A stretch of DNA of 64,000 nucleotides from Gracilaria gracilis (GCA_030374805.1 JARGSG010000190.1:496001-560000); one strand, 5' to 3'. Counted from the stretch's first letter, positions 22,800 through 34,642 are shown. Numbers and translations are program-made. Notes: generated from the letters alone by a model not told the origin.

Positions 22800-24956
22800 A
22801 TGGATACCGATAACCTTCAGAAAGAAAACTCTCGGGCTCCCCGAGCTGGTCCCAGTGGAAATACCAAGGTTCCTGAAACCATTGGCCTCACGGCTGATGC
22901 GAGCAGTGACCGTCGGAGTACACGGAGCCACCCTCAAGGACGCCGAATGACCCCCGTGGATAACCCCGAACAGATAGGTAGAGAGCCCAGTTTAGCATCT
23001 CGCCTTCGTACTCGCTTGGACAGAATCAATTCCCAGCCTGCTACGCCTACGCAGGACCCAATGAAAGCCGCCCCGAGTGTCAGGGCAGATCTTTCCAGAG
23101 GTCTCGCGGACGTTCTCTGGCTTCAGCTTAGAACGCTCTGTGAAGAGCATGTACAGACCCTTTTGGATACTCGCGTACCAATGGTCTTAGACGGGATGAT
23201 TGACCAACGGATTCACCGCCTTATTCCTAAGGTCTTGGAGTCGACAACCTTTGTCAATGCCATGGCTTCAGCCATACGGACGGAGGTCACACGCCAGGTA
23301 GGCCCCTCGGCCCTCGCGGCCGCTAATCAACGTAATCCATTGGCCTCTGTGTGGCAACCACACTCCGAACCACCGGGAGTAGCTGCCTTGCCAGCCCCTC
23401 ATCGGATCAAATTACAGGAAGACCAAATGGACGTGCATCCAGTGAGTGGAAGAGAGCATCCTCGGCAAGTAAGCCTACTGGACGCACCACCCAGGAGGTA
23501 CCAGGGGTCTCAACAGCCCCGTAGGCACAGTAGATTTAGCGATAAGGAGATCGCTCCATTGGACAGAAAAAGTGTTGACCGTAGGAAGAAGAGAAACAAG
23601 AAGAGGGATAAGAAGTCGAAGAAGAGGAGAGACCATTCGGACGATAGCGATGAAGATTCCAGTTCGGACTTGTCGTTCTCAACCGACTCGGACGCGGATG
23701 AGGCAGCTGTTCGACGCCTCAATCCGCTGACCACCAGGAACGAACTTTTCCAGAAAGTTCTGGATTATCGGACATACCACCTGGTGGACAAATCCAAGCG
23801 GTATTCCGGTTTGGTGGCCGGCAAAGTCACCAAGTGGACCAAACGGATGCAACTCACCCTCACGGACAAGTTTTCGTGTGCTGACCCGATCACAGTCCTT
23901 AGGTTCTTTAGTCAGTTCCGTACGGCCTGCAATCAGAACGGCGTCCACGAGGGTGCCGCTCTGTACCTGTTTCAGTTTTTCCTCTGTGGACAAGCTCGTG
24001 ACCATGTGGTAGCGAAAATTTCTGCGAATATCGACCCGATTGATGCGACCGACAGGGAGCTCCTCAGGTCCTGCCCGGAGGTCGTTCATTACTTATTGGA
24101 CACTTACGCCACTGATAATGTGATTATGGATGCCCACCAGGACGTGATATCCTTTAGGTAAATCACGAATATGACCGAATCGGACTTTGCTGACCAATTT
24201 TGGAAGAAGGCGTACCGTTGTGGAAATGTATTTCCCGAAGGTCGACTCAAGCAGCATTTCATTGCTGGGCTGCTTCCGGCCATTAGGACTCATGTGTGGA
24301 ATCACCACACGGACCACCAGAAGCTTTCCTTCCGCCAGTTGGTCACGTATGCCGAAGGTTACGGCAAAACCTATAGGACGTCTCTTCGAGCTGCGGACAT
24401 GGATTCCAGAGGTCGAGCTTCTCCGTTGCGGAAAAGCTCTAAATTCCATATGGTCAACTCCTCTGAAAGCGAATCTGTTGGACCCATGCACTCCGAAGAG
24501 GGAGATATACTTGCAGTGTCTTTCTCTTCTGTGCCATTTGGTGCCCCATATATACTGACCACTGGAACACGCACTTCATCTGGACAGGCCGCGCCGAGGT
24601 ACACTTTTGTCCAACCAAGGAAGGACTTTTTCACCCGATCAGTGGCATGCTTCATTTTTCTGTCCACCGCAAGGCCGTGTGACTGCATGAAGTTCATGCC
24701 AGAGGACGTTCGCAAGAACCTGTTGGCCAGAAGGGATGAGAACTTCCAGGCGAGGAAGTCCGAAGGAATGTACACTCGACCATACCAAAAGAATTCGCAT
24801 TCCCCAGGGTTTAGTCGATACGCCACCCCTCGCGAGGCGTTCCGTCCTCCACAGGTCAAGGTTATCGATACCACCGACGCGGAACCGATTCCCCAGGTAC
24901 AGGACGACGGAGTTATATTGGACAGTCATGGAGAGACCAAACAGGAAAACGAGTAG
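22800..24956 (+). pseudogene. G2 Gag, one in-frame stop
   Basis: ATG 22800 opens 453 codons to TAA 24159-24161, and the same frame continues to 24956. Features in order are a Ser/Arg/Pro N-terminus, a helical segment (LRTLCEEHVQTLLDTRVPMV), a very basic Lys/Arg stretch followed by a Ser/Asp-rich acidic stretch (DHSDDSDEDSSSDLSFSTD), and a capsid-like region (NELFQKVLDYRTYHL, DPITVLRFFSQFRTACNQ). After the stop comes MTESDFADQFWKKAYRCGNV. The capsid motifs line up with G1 Gag. A Cys-containing tail (around FLSTARPCDCMKF) is in the nucleocapsid position but lacks a clear knuckle. Confidence 0.82.
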
Positions 24957-25024
24957 AGCAGTGGACCGAGGCGAACCGCCCCTTTGAGGATCCTTACCTC
25001 AACCACGTTGGACCACAGGAGCCA

Positions 25025-25913
25025 ATGTCCACCAGCTCCCCAAATCCTTCGGAGTCTAACAAACCATTGGACGATTGGATTGACGTCTTGGAAGAGCCGT
25101 CATCGGATGACCAGAACCCAGTTTGTGTCCTTAGGAAAAAGAACTACAAGGTTCGAATGACCATAGGACTCCGCACCTTTCATGCCCAAGTAGTTACGAG
25201 CGTGCTGGGCCGAACTTGGTACATCCAAAGGTCCTACCATATGGTTGGGAAGACAAAGTTAAGATGAGGAAGACCCCCAGGATCACAGATGCATCACGCC
25301 GACCCATGGTCATTAAAGGAATCATACCCTTGTTTATCCAATCGGGCAATCTAGAAGTCTGTACTGGTTTCTTGTTTGTCCCAATTTGGGGGCGGAATGC
25401 ATCCTTAGAACTTCTTTCATCCACAGTTATGTGAAGTTCATTTATCCGGGCCTTCGGAAAGTCGCGTTCAATCGTGCAAATTTAGTGGCTTTGGTAGGTT
25501 CCAAACCGGGACCAGGCGCAAACCCACGACGGCCTCCACTGGCTACAAACACCGTGTCCAACAAGGTGAGACTGACAAAAGCGGTGGTGATACCACCGAT
25601 GACTCAGACCACCGCTTGGGCACAGTGCGAATCCTCTGGGCTGTTGACGCTTCAGAATCATCCGAAGACGATTCGGCGTCAACTCTCCCTTATGGGCAAT
25701 AGAGTAATGGACGTTCGTCCGCATCAGCCGTTGATGGTCAGTCTCAGTAACTTCCGAGACCAACCTGTTCGGCTACATAAGGGAACAGTAGTTGGCATCG
25801 CCCTGCCAGCTCCTGTGGCCATTATGGAAACCAATCTGGACCACTCTGCCGCCGACGACGACGAGGTCGTCGAGTCATGGGAGGGGGAAGTGCATATGGG
25901 CCGGAAATTCTAA
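25025..25913 (+). pseudogene. G2 Pol: protease remnant
   Basis: Two frames cover the region that corresponds to the G1 protease and following linker: 25025-25267 (KKNYKVRMTIGLRTFHAQ) and 25216-25913 (PRITDASRRPMVIKGIIPLF, PIWGRNASLELL). The DTG active site expected after AQVVTSV is missing or shifted out of frame. The linker TNTVSNKVRLTKAVVIPPMT matches the G1 linker in order. The protein is not functional as it stands. Confidence 0.6.
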
Positions 25914-26962
25914 TCCCACCGACCTTAGGTTATAGAACTCCTTCGAGAATTCAAATTCATGTGGCCCACGATGGACTTTTCAGGTTCACCCTAATGCCCT
26001 TTGGTCTGATGAACGCCCCTGCGACTTTCCAGAGAGCGATGGACCTTATCCCGTCAAGGGTCAAATGGAAATTTGCTCTGGTCTACTTGGATGGTGCCAT
26101 CATCTTCTCGAAGACCATAGGCGAACACTTCAAGCACGTTAGAACAGTCCTTAGGATTCTCCGAGAGGCCGGCATAACATTGAAGCTACCCAAGTGCTTC
26201 TTCTTTCAGGCCTCTGTGGACTATCTTGGCCATGTAGTCTTGCCTAAACGGCTTAAGGTAGCCTCTAGGACCACAGACTCTATCCCCCAGGCCAAGCCTC
26301 CAAGGACCCACACGGAGCTGCGTTCCTTCTTAGGTCTATGTAATGTCTACCGCCACTTTGTCCAAGGGTTTGCCAAAAGCGCCGCTCCGCTGAACGATAT
26401 GCTGAGGAAAGGAACACCATCGCAGTTTGATTGCCTTACGGACGACCAATACGAAGCATACCAGACCCTAAAGGATAAGCTTCCTAATCCTCCTATCTTG
26501 GCCTTGCCTAAACCGGACAAACATTACATCCTTGATACGGATGCGTCTAAAGGCCAGATTGGATGTGTGCTCCTCCAGGAACAGAAATCTCCGAAGGACT
26601 ACCGACCGATTGGATATTGGAGTCGCTCACTGACGAGCCCGGAACGGAACTACAGCACATCTGAAAAGGAGTGCTTAGCCATCGTCTGGTCCGTACTGAC
26701 ACTGCGTTCTTATTTGGAAGGAGTCCGCTGCACCATTAGGACAGATCATCATTCCTTACGGTGGTTGATGAACATGACAGATGCATCCAGTAGGCTCGCC
26801 CGATGGAGATTACGCCTTTCTGAGTTCGACTTCGATGCTGCCTATAGGCCGGGTGTCAAGAATCAAGCCGTTGATGCCTACTCTAAGATACTGACAGATG
26901 GAATGCACCAGTCCCCATTGAACGACGAGTTACCTACTCCGGACCTCACAGAATATGAGTGA
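25914..26962 (+). pseudogene. G2 Pol: C-terminal half of RT (YLDG) and RNase H
   Basis: The frame begins within RT at HVAHDGLFRFTLMPFGLMNA. The N-terminal RT motifs seen in G1 (VDYRRLN, MDECIDSL) are absent, so several hundred bases have been deleted near 25910. The catalytic box reads YLDGAIIF, with the second Asp changed to Gly, which should abolish polymerisation. RNase H follows, with ILDTDASKGQIGC, STSEKECLAIV and IRTDHHSLRWLM. The frame ends at TGA 26960-26962. This copy could move only with enzymes supplied by another element. Confidence 0.88.
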
Positions 26963-27013
26963 GAACGAGAGGATGACTACCTACTAGGTCGAGTTACTTG
27001 CGACGACCCAGAC

Positions 27014-28231
27014 GTGGATCCGAACACGGTGTACCTCGTGGACTGGCCTATGGAAGAAGCCAAAAAATCCCAGACCCTGGAGGTCAACGCAGTTCAGGCG
27101 GGGGAAAAGGAGCTCCTCCCCATCACCCTCGATGAGCTCCTACAGACCCAAAAAGATGACGACTACTGCAGGAAGCAGGGCGACCTCGTCGGGACTCCCG
27201 GCTGTCTATTTGACTACGACCGATTTGGACTGCTTTTTCGCAGGGCACCTCTGGACGGTGCGATCCAAAGGGTCATTCCGAAGTCCCTTAGGGCACGACT
27301 GCTTTACTTGGCTTATTACCCCCGGCTGGCTGCTCACCCTGGAGGGACGAGGATGTATCAGTCCCTACGGAAGCATTTCTACTGGCCCTTAATGGCGAAC
27401 GACCTTTGGTTCACCTGAAGGACATGTGTTTCATGTGTCAAGGCCCGTGGCTTACGAACGACACATCAGGCCAGGCTGGAGTTATTTCCTGTAGCAGGCC
27501 CACTGTAATTCATCTCCACTGATATCCTTGGGCCTTTGCCGTCTACGACCCACGGGAACCGCTTTATATTGGTGATTACCGATAGGTTCACCAAGCTGAC
27601 ACGAGCTATTCCCCTGAGGTCCACCACGGCGACAGACGTCACTATGGCCTTTCTGACCCACTAGGTATATCCATATGGTCTACCGCTTTATCTACTTTCC
27701 GACAATGGGCCACAGTTTGTGTCCAAGTTCTTTGCATATGTCTGTGCGTCTATAGGCATTAAGCACGTCACCACGACGGCTTATCATCCGCAGCCCAATG
27801 GACAAACTGAGCGCTTCAATCGGGCCATCGTGGACAGGCTGGTACACTACACAGCGGAGCACCAGGCCGACTGGGACGACTACGTGGGACCAATTGGTCT
27901 ATGCGTACAACACGCAAGTCCATAGGTGTACTGGAACCACGCCCTTTGACTTGACGCTAACGCGACAGCCTCCACACTTCGCAATAGACCTAAAGGACTC
28001 GTGGGCCCTCAGGACTACACCGCTGAGATGACCCCTGCCCAGGTTAAACGGTACTCCCGAAAGCGGATTGATGACATTATCCGTACGGCCCATACCACTT
28101 TAACGCGTTCCCAGCGCAGGTACAAGGCAGATTTCGACAAAGCTGTTCGGTTCACACCGTCCTTCAAGGCCGGCGATATGGTATACCTGGCCGTGCCCCA
28201 ACAGATAAACCAAAGGACGACATCGAGGTAA
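27014..28231 (+). pseudogene. G2 Pol: integrase, several breaks
   Basis: The zinc-binding domain is at 27014-27418 (HPGGTRMYQSLRKHFYWPL). The core continues in other frames: GNRFILVITDRFTKLTRAI near 27550, LLSDNGPQFVSKFF near 27700 and the catalytic Glu in NGQTERFNRAIVDRL near 27800. A later frame, 28001-28231, holds MTPAQVKRYSRKRIDDI and a GDMVYLAVPQ segment like the G1 C-terminal integrase region. In-frame stops lie at 27416-27418 and near 27660. Confidence 0.8.
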
Positions 28232-28530
28232 TTACAGGGAAGCTCTTACTTCGTTCCACTGGAACTTATAAGGTATCTTCTTTTACGTCCGACACGGTCA
28301 CCATCGAGATCGATGGCCTACAGAATACGGTCTCCATTAACCGGGTCTAGAAAGTCCCGCTGAAGCCCTCTGGACAACCTTCAAGTAGTGCTCCTCCTCC
28401 AATGGACATTGCGTCACGTCCAGAGAATGTTTAGCCTGATCCCAAAACCGCCACGCCTCAGGGATCAAAGAATTACACAGTTGATTCTACGGTCGCTCGG
28501 AAGCGTTCTGGAGCTCCCCGTCCGAAGGCA

Positions 28531-28986
28531 GTGACGGCAGATCCCATGGCGTCATCCAGGGCGCAAGACAATGCAATCACTATACGATCTCATTTGGATA
28601 ATGGCGGCTACGCCCCTTTGGACCAAATTGTACTGCCAGAGGAACTAGACTCTTGTCCCAGTAGACCAGGACGCCGTTCCCACTTGGAGAACGATGTTTA
28701 TGCCCTAATGGACGAGATGGAACTCCCAGAGGGCGATCTACCGGCTGCTCCAATGAAAAGTGCAATTGACCATGTGGTGAACGCTGGACTTGACGAGATG
28801 GATTTCGTACTGTACCGAGTCCGTTGGTACGGGTATACTCCAAAGGACATGAGGGAACCCCGTGAGAATATCCCAGAGAACTTTATTCGTCTGTTCTGGC
28901 GCCGCATGGGTCGCACGGAGCGCGACCTTGAGGAAGGGGGCATACGTCGAGTGAAGAGCTCAATCTCGCTCCCGGTCTTAGGGTAA
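28531..28986 (+). pseudogene. G2 Pol: C-terminal chromodomain
   Basis: The last 151 codons hold a linker with repeated LDNGGYAPLDQIVLPEE-like and ENDVYALMDEMELPEG-like units. These are followed by the chromodomain pieces MDFVLYRVRWYGYTPKD and ENIPENFIRLFWRRMGRT, matching the aromatic strand and C-terminal helix of the G1 chromodomain. The upstream strand of the fold is poorly conserved or partly lost. Confidence 0.7.
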
Positions 28987-29700
28987 CCATTGGACTTCAT
29001 TCTCCTTCAGGTGGCACGTGTGCACTGGCGCCCCGCGGGCTACGGCGCACGCGCGTACCTTCTCTCGGATTAACTATCGCTAAGGCTAACGGTAGTGTTA
29101 ACTATAAGCCCTCTGGAACTGAGAGCAGTAAACTTAGAGCGCGTGCGGGGCTTGCAACGGCGCGCGCGCTGATCAAAAAATCCGGCGGCCAAAATGGAAG
29201 ATTTTTTGAGACGCCTATGCATGGCTCCAAATCGGCCAAACCAAAGAATGGCCGATGTCTTGGCTTCTAGGCCGCGCACAGACCAGCGGACACCAGATTC
29301 GGACTCTCCTCTAATCGCCCATATTGGCGCCGTTTGGACGGTTTGTCATGCCTGCGCACAGCTGGTGCGCGCAGCGACCACTCTCACTCCGAAAAATTAG
29401 AAATTACTGATGGTCAATTCTGCCGCTTCATTTTTTGAGAGCCAAACTGCCAGCCCACAAGAACGAACATGCCAGTGCTGCCACCCGTTCATGTTGCCAC
29501 GATCTCAGGCAACCACCGCAATGGCTGGCAAGCGACACGACCGACAGCCAGAGCAATTCCATTGGACTATTACCGGCGACTGGAGTACGAACCCTCGCAG
29601 CGTCGTGCTAGGCAAGCTAACTATCAAATGACCTGAAGGCTCGTCAAGCCGACCAAAGGATAACTTTAACTGATACTAAGCTTAAGGATTAATTGAAGCT
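28987..29700 (+). other. non-coding region, probably G2 3' region merging into an inversion breakpoint
   Basis: There is no gene. TCAAAAAATC at about 29173 is mirrored by GATTTTTTGA at about 29200, and CATTTTTTGAGAGCC occurs near 29430, resembling the G1 3' region. TTAACT and CTAACTA words appear at 29071-29113 and 29619-29703 and are not typical of G2, so part of this belongs to another family. The boundary is unresolved. Confidence 0.45.
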
Positions 29701-29702
29701 AA

Positions 29703-30160
29703 CTAGGCTGGTGGAGCAGGCTTGATGTCATCGCTCTCGCCACTGCTGAACGCATCCCTGCCAGCATCCGGGCTTCGTCCACTTGAGCTGGGTCCTACAG
29801 AACCCCCTTCGCGTTGACGCTTGCGAAGTGCACTCTGCGGACTACTGTACGGCGAACGTTTGGACGCGCTTTCGTCGTTCAGGTTGAGACCGTACCGGGC
29901 ATCAATGCCTCCTAAGACCTTTCCGGACAGCATTTGCGCGTTCTCCTCTAGAATCATCGCAATGGAGTCCTTTAGGTTTTCGTTCTGCTCCACAGAGCTG
30001 CGTACCGAGATGCTCGACAGGCCCGAGAACGGGCGCGCTTCAACAAGTCGTGAAGCCACCGAAGCTTCGGGAGATGTCACCGCGATGGCGGACGCGCTTG
30101 CAAACCGTCTCGGCAGTGGTGGTTCCTCCCAAGGAAGTGATGGTGTGAACCAGTAACGCT
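29703..30160 (-). pseudogene. ORF of a fourth gypsy-like family, function unknown
   Basis: The frame is open from about 30160 to the stop at 29703 and has no ATG at its upstream end. It encodes a Ser-rich protein with one helical segment (SIAMILEENAQMLSGKVLGG), a basic stretch (SALRKRQREGG) and an acidic Ser-rich tail (FSSGESDD). The order helix, basic, Ser/Asp-rich resembles the N-terminal half of the G2 Gag, but I see no direct sequence match. It follows a chromodomain end on the same strand and is flanked by TTAACTA-type words. Confidence 0.35.
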
Positions 30161-30280
30161 CTAGTTAGCCCTTTTCCGGTAGTACCGGCGGTAGTATTCA
30201 ATGACTTCATGATGAAACATAGTGAAAACTTCCGGTCCTAGACGGTGTTCCATTCTACTTCTAACAGGTCCTCTTCCTTC
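30161..30280 (-). pseudogene. C-terminal chromodomain helix of a fourth gypsy family
   Basis: About 40 codons end GPEVFTMFHHEVIEYYRRYY followed by RKRAN and TAG at 30161-30163. This has the form of the final chromodomain helix in G1 and G2 Pol. It lies directly after the G3 Pol stop, in the same frame. It may therefore be an extension of G3, but G3 already has its own C-terminal helix (HIPRSRVVQYHRRA), and the local words differ. Confidence 0.45.
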
Positions 30281-30292
30281 TTATTCCCGTGA

Positions 30293-32100
30293 TCACGGTT
30301 CAAATTGCCCCAATTGGGCGCTATCCAGGGTTCCTTGCAGTCCCGTGCGAGCGCGGCGATGATACTGTACCACCCGGGAACGGGGAATATGTTCGATTTG
30401 TTCATCTCTATCCCCTTCGGGGCCATAACCGTACCAACGGACGCGATATTGTAAGATACCGTTCCCATCATATGAGTGTCCGACTATTCGGTCGGCTACG
30501 TACTCTTGTACGTAGACGTCCCGGTCGTGCCGTGTTGTAGTCACTTCCGGTGTAATATCCCCACTATGGGCGAAAATGTCGCTCAGGAGGGTGTCGGGGT
30601 GCACCGCAGTGGTGTCGGCGCTAATCAGGCGGTGTTTCGAGTTCCCACTTGGGTGGCAGTCGGCCCTTACAACGAGTCGGCGGGGGTCCTTCCGCATTGG
30701 CGGTCGCGATGATTCCGTCCGCCTTGACGGCTTTGCTCCGCGTTCTGCGGGAAGGGGCGCGTGTGGCGCATCCTCCCGGGAACGGGCACGTGACTCCAAC
30801 AATGGTTGGCCATGAGTTGACCTAGTCCGATCCGCCTTCCTTGCGAGGGTACGTACCAACGGCTGCGCCGTGCTTTGCTGGAGCGGCACCCCGTGCCCAA
30901 CGGCTATTTCCGCTGAACCGGCGTCGGTGAGCTTATCCCCGTGTGGGGCGTGTACAGCTGGCGCTGTGCCCATTACTTGGGGAAATTTCGAATCTTTTGA
31001 GATTCGAGTGCCGCTCTTGACGGGTTCCTTGCCCGGTGCGACCGGTTTATCACCACCAGTGGCGGCGACCTCAGGGTTAAGTGAGACGCGCGGAGTGCGA
31101 CTGCGCAGGCGCGCTTTGCCCTGCATGAGTAGGCTTCCCTCATGATGAGATGTTCCGTTAACAACTGCGGGGCTTCTCGCCGCGGCGTCCTCCCGGGTGT
31201 AGGGCGCCACTGACGACTTGGTCTGAACGTTTCCCAGAGGGGTGTTGAATTCCGCGCCCAGAGTCGCTGGCTCGTCTTCGGTGCTGCGCTCCGCATTCTG
31301 CGGCAATGATGGCACGCGAGTAACCACTTCAGCGAGTGATTCCTCAATGAGGGGAGATGCGGGCACACCCTTTTTGGGGCTTGATACAACGGGACGGTTG
31401 TCGTTCCACGCTTGCGGCGACGACTGTGTAGCCATGTCTCGTGTACCACGGTGCGAATTCCGCGTGATGCGCGTACTCACAATGCCCTTGACGGGGGTAG
31501 CTCCCTCGTCACGGGTTGTTCCATTCCCACTGCTGGGTTCTTTTGCGGCAGCGTTCTTCCGGCTGGAGGGCGCAACTGACAGGTGCATACGAACGTTCCC
31601 CGAAGGGTTGTAATCGGTGTCGCCCAGCGTTGCTGGCTTGTCTCCTGCGCTGCGCTCCGCGTGTCGCGGCGGGCGTGAGACCTGGCCAACCGCTTTGGCG
31701 GGCGATTTCTCAACCAAGACTGGTCTGCGAGTACCCCCGGCGGGGTTTGGCGAAGCAGTCTGCTTGTCGTTCCTCGCGAGCGGTGGCTACGCTGCTGTAC
31801 CATCCCGTGTACCACGGTGCGTATCCCGTTGCGACGGTGAAGAATCTTTCCCGCAGCGGCTGTACTCCGGTGACTCCTCGACTGACGGTTGATCTGACAC
31901 ACCCGGAACGGGGCTTTGCGTAATAAATTGCCTATCGTCCGGCGCGAGCGGCGATGAGGCAACATTACTAACCCGCGTTGCGTATTCCGTTGCAACGGCG
32001 AAGACTCTCCAACGGAACTACTATTCTGCTCTCCCTCCTTAGACGTAGCAACGGGGAGGTGCGGTGAAATTCCCGCTTCGCGGGTGATTAGCTGTGCCAT
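30293..32100 (-). pseudogene. G3 Pol: repeat-rich linker and chromodomain
   Basis: The frame 30293-31717 (474 codons) ends in a chromodomain: EYVADRIVGHSYDGNGIL, QYRVRWYGYGPEGDR and EHIPRSRVVQYHRRA. In front lies an unusually long linker rich in Pro, Ser, Arg and Thr, built from copies of a roughly 120-residue unit (AERSAGDKPATLG..., AERSTEDEPATLG...). A further copy upstream is in another frame (31477-32100), showing a frameshift inside the repeat. G1 and G2 linkers are much shorter. Confidence 0.8.
31190..31925 (-). repeat. tandem repeat, about 366-bp unit, in the G3 Pol linker
   Basis: About 31195-31555 and 31560-31920 align along their length. Shared landmarks are CTGCGCTCCGC, CTTGTCGTTCC or GGTTGTCGTTCC, and CGTGTACCACGGTGCG. 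By eye they are 65-75 percent alike. The repeat encodes the Ser/Pro/Thr-rich linker units. Confidence 0.7.
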
Positions 32101-34585
32101 CGGAGAAGAAGTAGAGGTAAGGTCACGAAGACCTCGTGTATCCGGCAGAGCCGGAGGTTCCGAGAAACTCGGTATATCTGAGAGGCCCTGGGTGGGTGTG
32201 GCAATACAAAAAGAAGTTTTGCCACCGAAGTATCTGTAGTTGGTGAACCCTTTGTCGGGGAACTTGCATTCTGAAAGACTACCTCAGATGAGGGCGGTGG
32301 GGCCAGGACAACGCGATCTCGCGAAAGGCGTTCGTGCGTGTCAACCATTTCCACCACGACGGTGTCGGTCCTAACAGAAATCACCTTGAAGTGTCCGTCC
32401 GCCACTGGCGAGAGCTTGTGGCGCTTTTCCCTATCAGGGTTGTAGTCCTCTTTGCGTACAAACACGTAGTCACCGGCCGCGATTTGTGGAGGCTTTGCCC
32501 GACGTATTCGGTCGTCGAAATCTCATTTGTACGTGGCTTGTGCACGTGCCATTGACTTCCGCACAGCGGGTACCAGCTTTGAGAGCCACTGTTCCAGTTT
32601 TCGGGGTAGTTACCCACGGATTGGAAGTTGTCCGGCGCAGCTTGGGATTCCAACGCCACTGGCGGGGGCGTTCGCGACAATACCAATTTGAATGGTGAGA
32701 CTCTGGTAGTCCGGTGACCTTGTGTATTGTATGCAAACGTGAGCGTATCATTGTACAAGTCCCAAGTTTTTGGGTGATCAGCCACGTAGGACCGTAGCGC
32801 AGCTATCGTAGTCCAGTTGAACCGTTCGACCTGCCCATTACATTGGGGATGATAAGTAGTCGTGAACAAGTTCTTCACGTCCGGGATGCGACAGATATCC
32901 TGGAAGAAACGTGATGTGAACTGCTTACCGTTATCGGATAACCACTCCACTGGAGGTCCATAGACGAAAGTCCAATGCCTCACGAACGCATTTGCCACCG
33001 TGAAAGCGGTTATCCTCCTGAGAGGCACAGTCGGAACAAGCTTTGAAAAGCGATCGGTGATCACAAGTATAAACTTGTTTCCCCTCTTAGTAGTGAGGAG
33101 TGGTCCGAGGATGTCGATCGCGACAAACTCGAGCGGTGCCCTAGCAGGGAATACCTTCAGCTGCTTGCTGTTCTTCCGACGTTTGACTCGGTTCTTTTCG
33201 CCCTTTGTACAGAAACGTACAGTAGCGTAGCAATCCACCGCCGAGGTGGGCCAGTAAAAGTCCCTTCGCAGGGCTAAGTAAACTTTCCTTCCACCTGAGT
33301 AGCCACCCAGTTTGGCGAAATGCGAGATTTGAAGAACCCGAGTTTGCAGGGAGTGCGGTACCACGACTTGTGGGGTCGCTTCGACCAACCTTATGAGGTA
33401 GCCTTTGTCGTCCACCTCGAAGGGGATGGTTTCACCACCGTTAAGACGGGCACGTATCCTCACGCAAAAGGGATCCCCGAACTGTTTTCCGATCAGTTCC
33501 TCTGGGGCAATAGGTACAAATGTCTCCGGTAGGGGTGTCTCAGTAGCAACCTCGCCAGAGGCGAGGAGTTCGTTGTAGTCAGCGTCCACATCCAAGTCTT
33601 CTGGCCATTCCGGATCTTCCGGTTCCTGTCCGTCCACGACGAAGCACGGGATGTCATCATCCTCGGTTGCGAGGGCTTCCCCACTCGTAGGTAGACGCGA
33701 AAGCGCATCAACCTGAGTGTTCAGCGCTCCCTTTTTATATATGACTGTGAAGTCATATTCCGCTAAAGGGAGTCTCCACGGCATCAGGCGGCCAGGTGGA
33801 TCGGAGATATTCATCAACCACCTCAATGAGGAGTGATCCATGTAAACAGTAAATTTCACACCCATCAGGTAGGAGCGAAGAGTGGAAAGCGCCCACACGA
33901 TGGCGAGACACTCTTTCTCTGACACAGAGTAGTTCCGTTCGTGGACGTTCAGCGAACGCGACCTATAACAAATTGGCTTCCGTTCCCCTTCTGTGGTGGT
34001 CTGCAAAGGAGCGCAACCAACTTGGTAGTCGCCCGAGTCCGTGTACACGGAGTACGTCAATCCCAATTTGGGTAACGATAGGATCGGTTCTGACGTGACA
34101 GCCTCCTTTAATGAGTTAAACGCTTCCGCTTGCGCGGGCGTTAAGGGTTCCAGTTTCGGTCGTTGTCCCTTGCGCAGTAGCGCGTTAAGCGGCACCGCGA
34201 CGTCTGAAAAGTTCGGGATAAACCGTTGATAGACGTTGACTAACCCCAGAAAGAACCGAAGTTCCGTCTGAGTACGGGGTTGCCTTGCATTAACGAGGGA
34301 TTTGACGCGAGCCTCCTCGATAGACAACAGTCCAGGAAGGATCAAATATCCAAGGTACTTGATGGTATCAGTGAAGAACTCACACTTCCTCAGCTTGAGG
34401 GTTATCCCAGCATCCCGTAAAACGGTTAGAACTTCCCTCACATGGGTGAGGTGGTCGTCAAGGTTTTCTGAGAAGACCATGATGTCATCCAGATATACCA
34501 AGCACGACCGCCACTTGAACCTGTTGAGCAGGATGTCAACCGCTCGTTGGAAAGTAGCGGGGGCGTTGGTTAAACCAAACGGCAT
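32088..34585 (-). pseudogene. G3 Pol: RT, RNase H and integrase
   Basis: The frame 32381-34585 (734 codons) is the longest in the window. It starts at MPFGLTNAPATFQRAVD and has an intact catalytic box (CLVYLDDIMVFS). RNase H follows (SVYTDSGDYQVGC, SVSEKECLAIV, VYMDHSSLRWLM). The integrase zinc-binding region is degenerate (HFAKLGGYSGGRKVYLALR). The core shows AIDILGPL, WLSDNGKQFTSRFF and NGQVERFNWTT, so all three catalytic acids are kept. A frameshift near 32450 leads to 32088-32465 (REKRHKLSPVADGHFKVIS), the GPY/F-like end. Confidence 0.9.
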
Positions 34586-34642
34586 CCGCTTGAAGCGGTA
34601 GGACCTAGAGTGGCAGACGAAGGCAGTCTTGTCGCGGTCCTC

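Larger units (their letters stand above)
22217..29050 (+). mobile_element. 5' part of Ty3/gypsy chromovirus G2 (separated from its 3' part by an inversion)
   Basis: LTR, PBS, Gag, protease, partial RT, RNase H, integrase and chromodomain lie on the plus strand, but no 3' LTR follows. The matching 3' LTR, in inverted orientation with polypurine tract, is at 49453-49932. Its outer flank (AGTTG, reverse complement CAACT) equals the flank CAACT at 22212-22216. The element also lacks the first half of RT and has a changed catalytic box (YLDG). The 3' limit is uncertain, somewhere between 28990 and about 29600. Confidence 0.85.
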
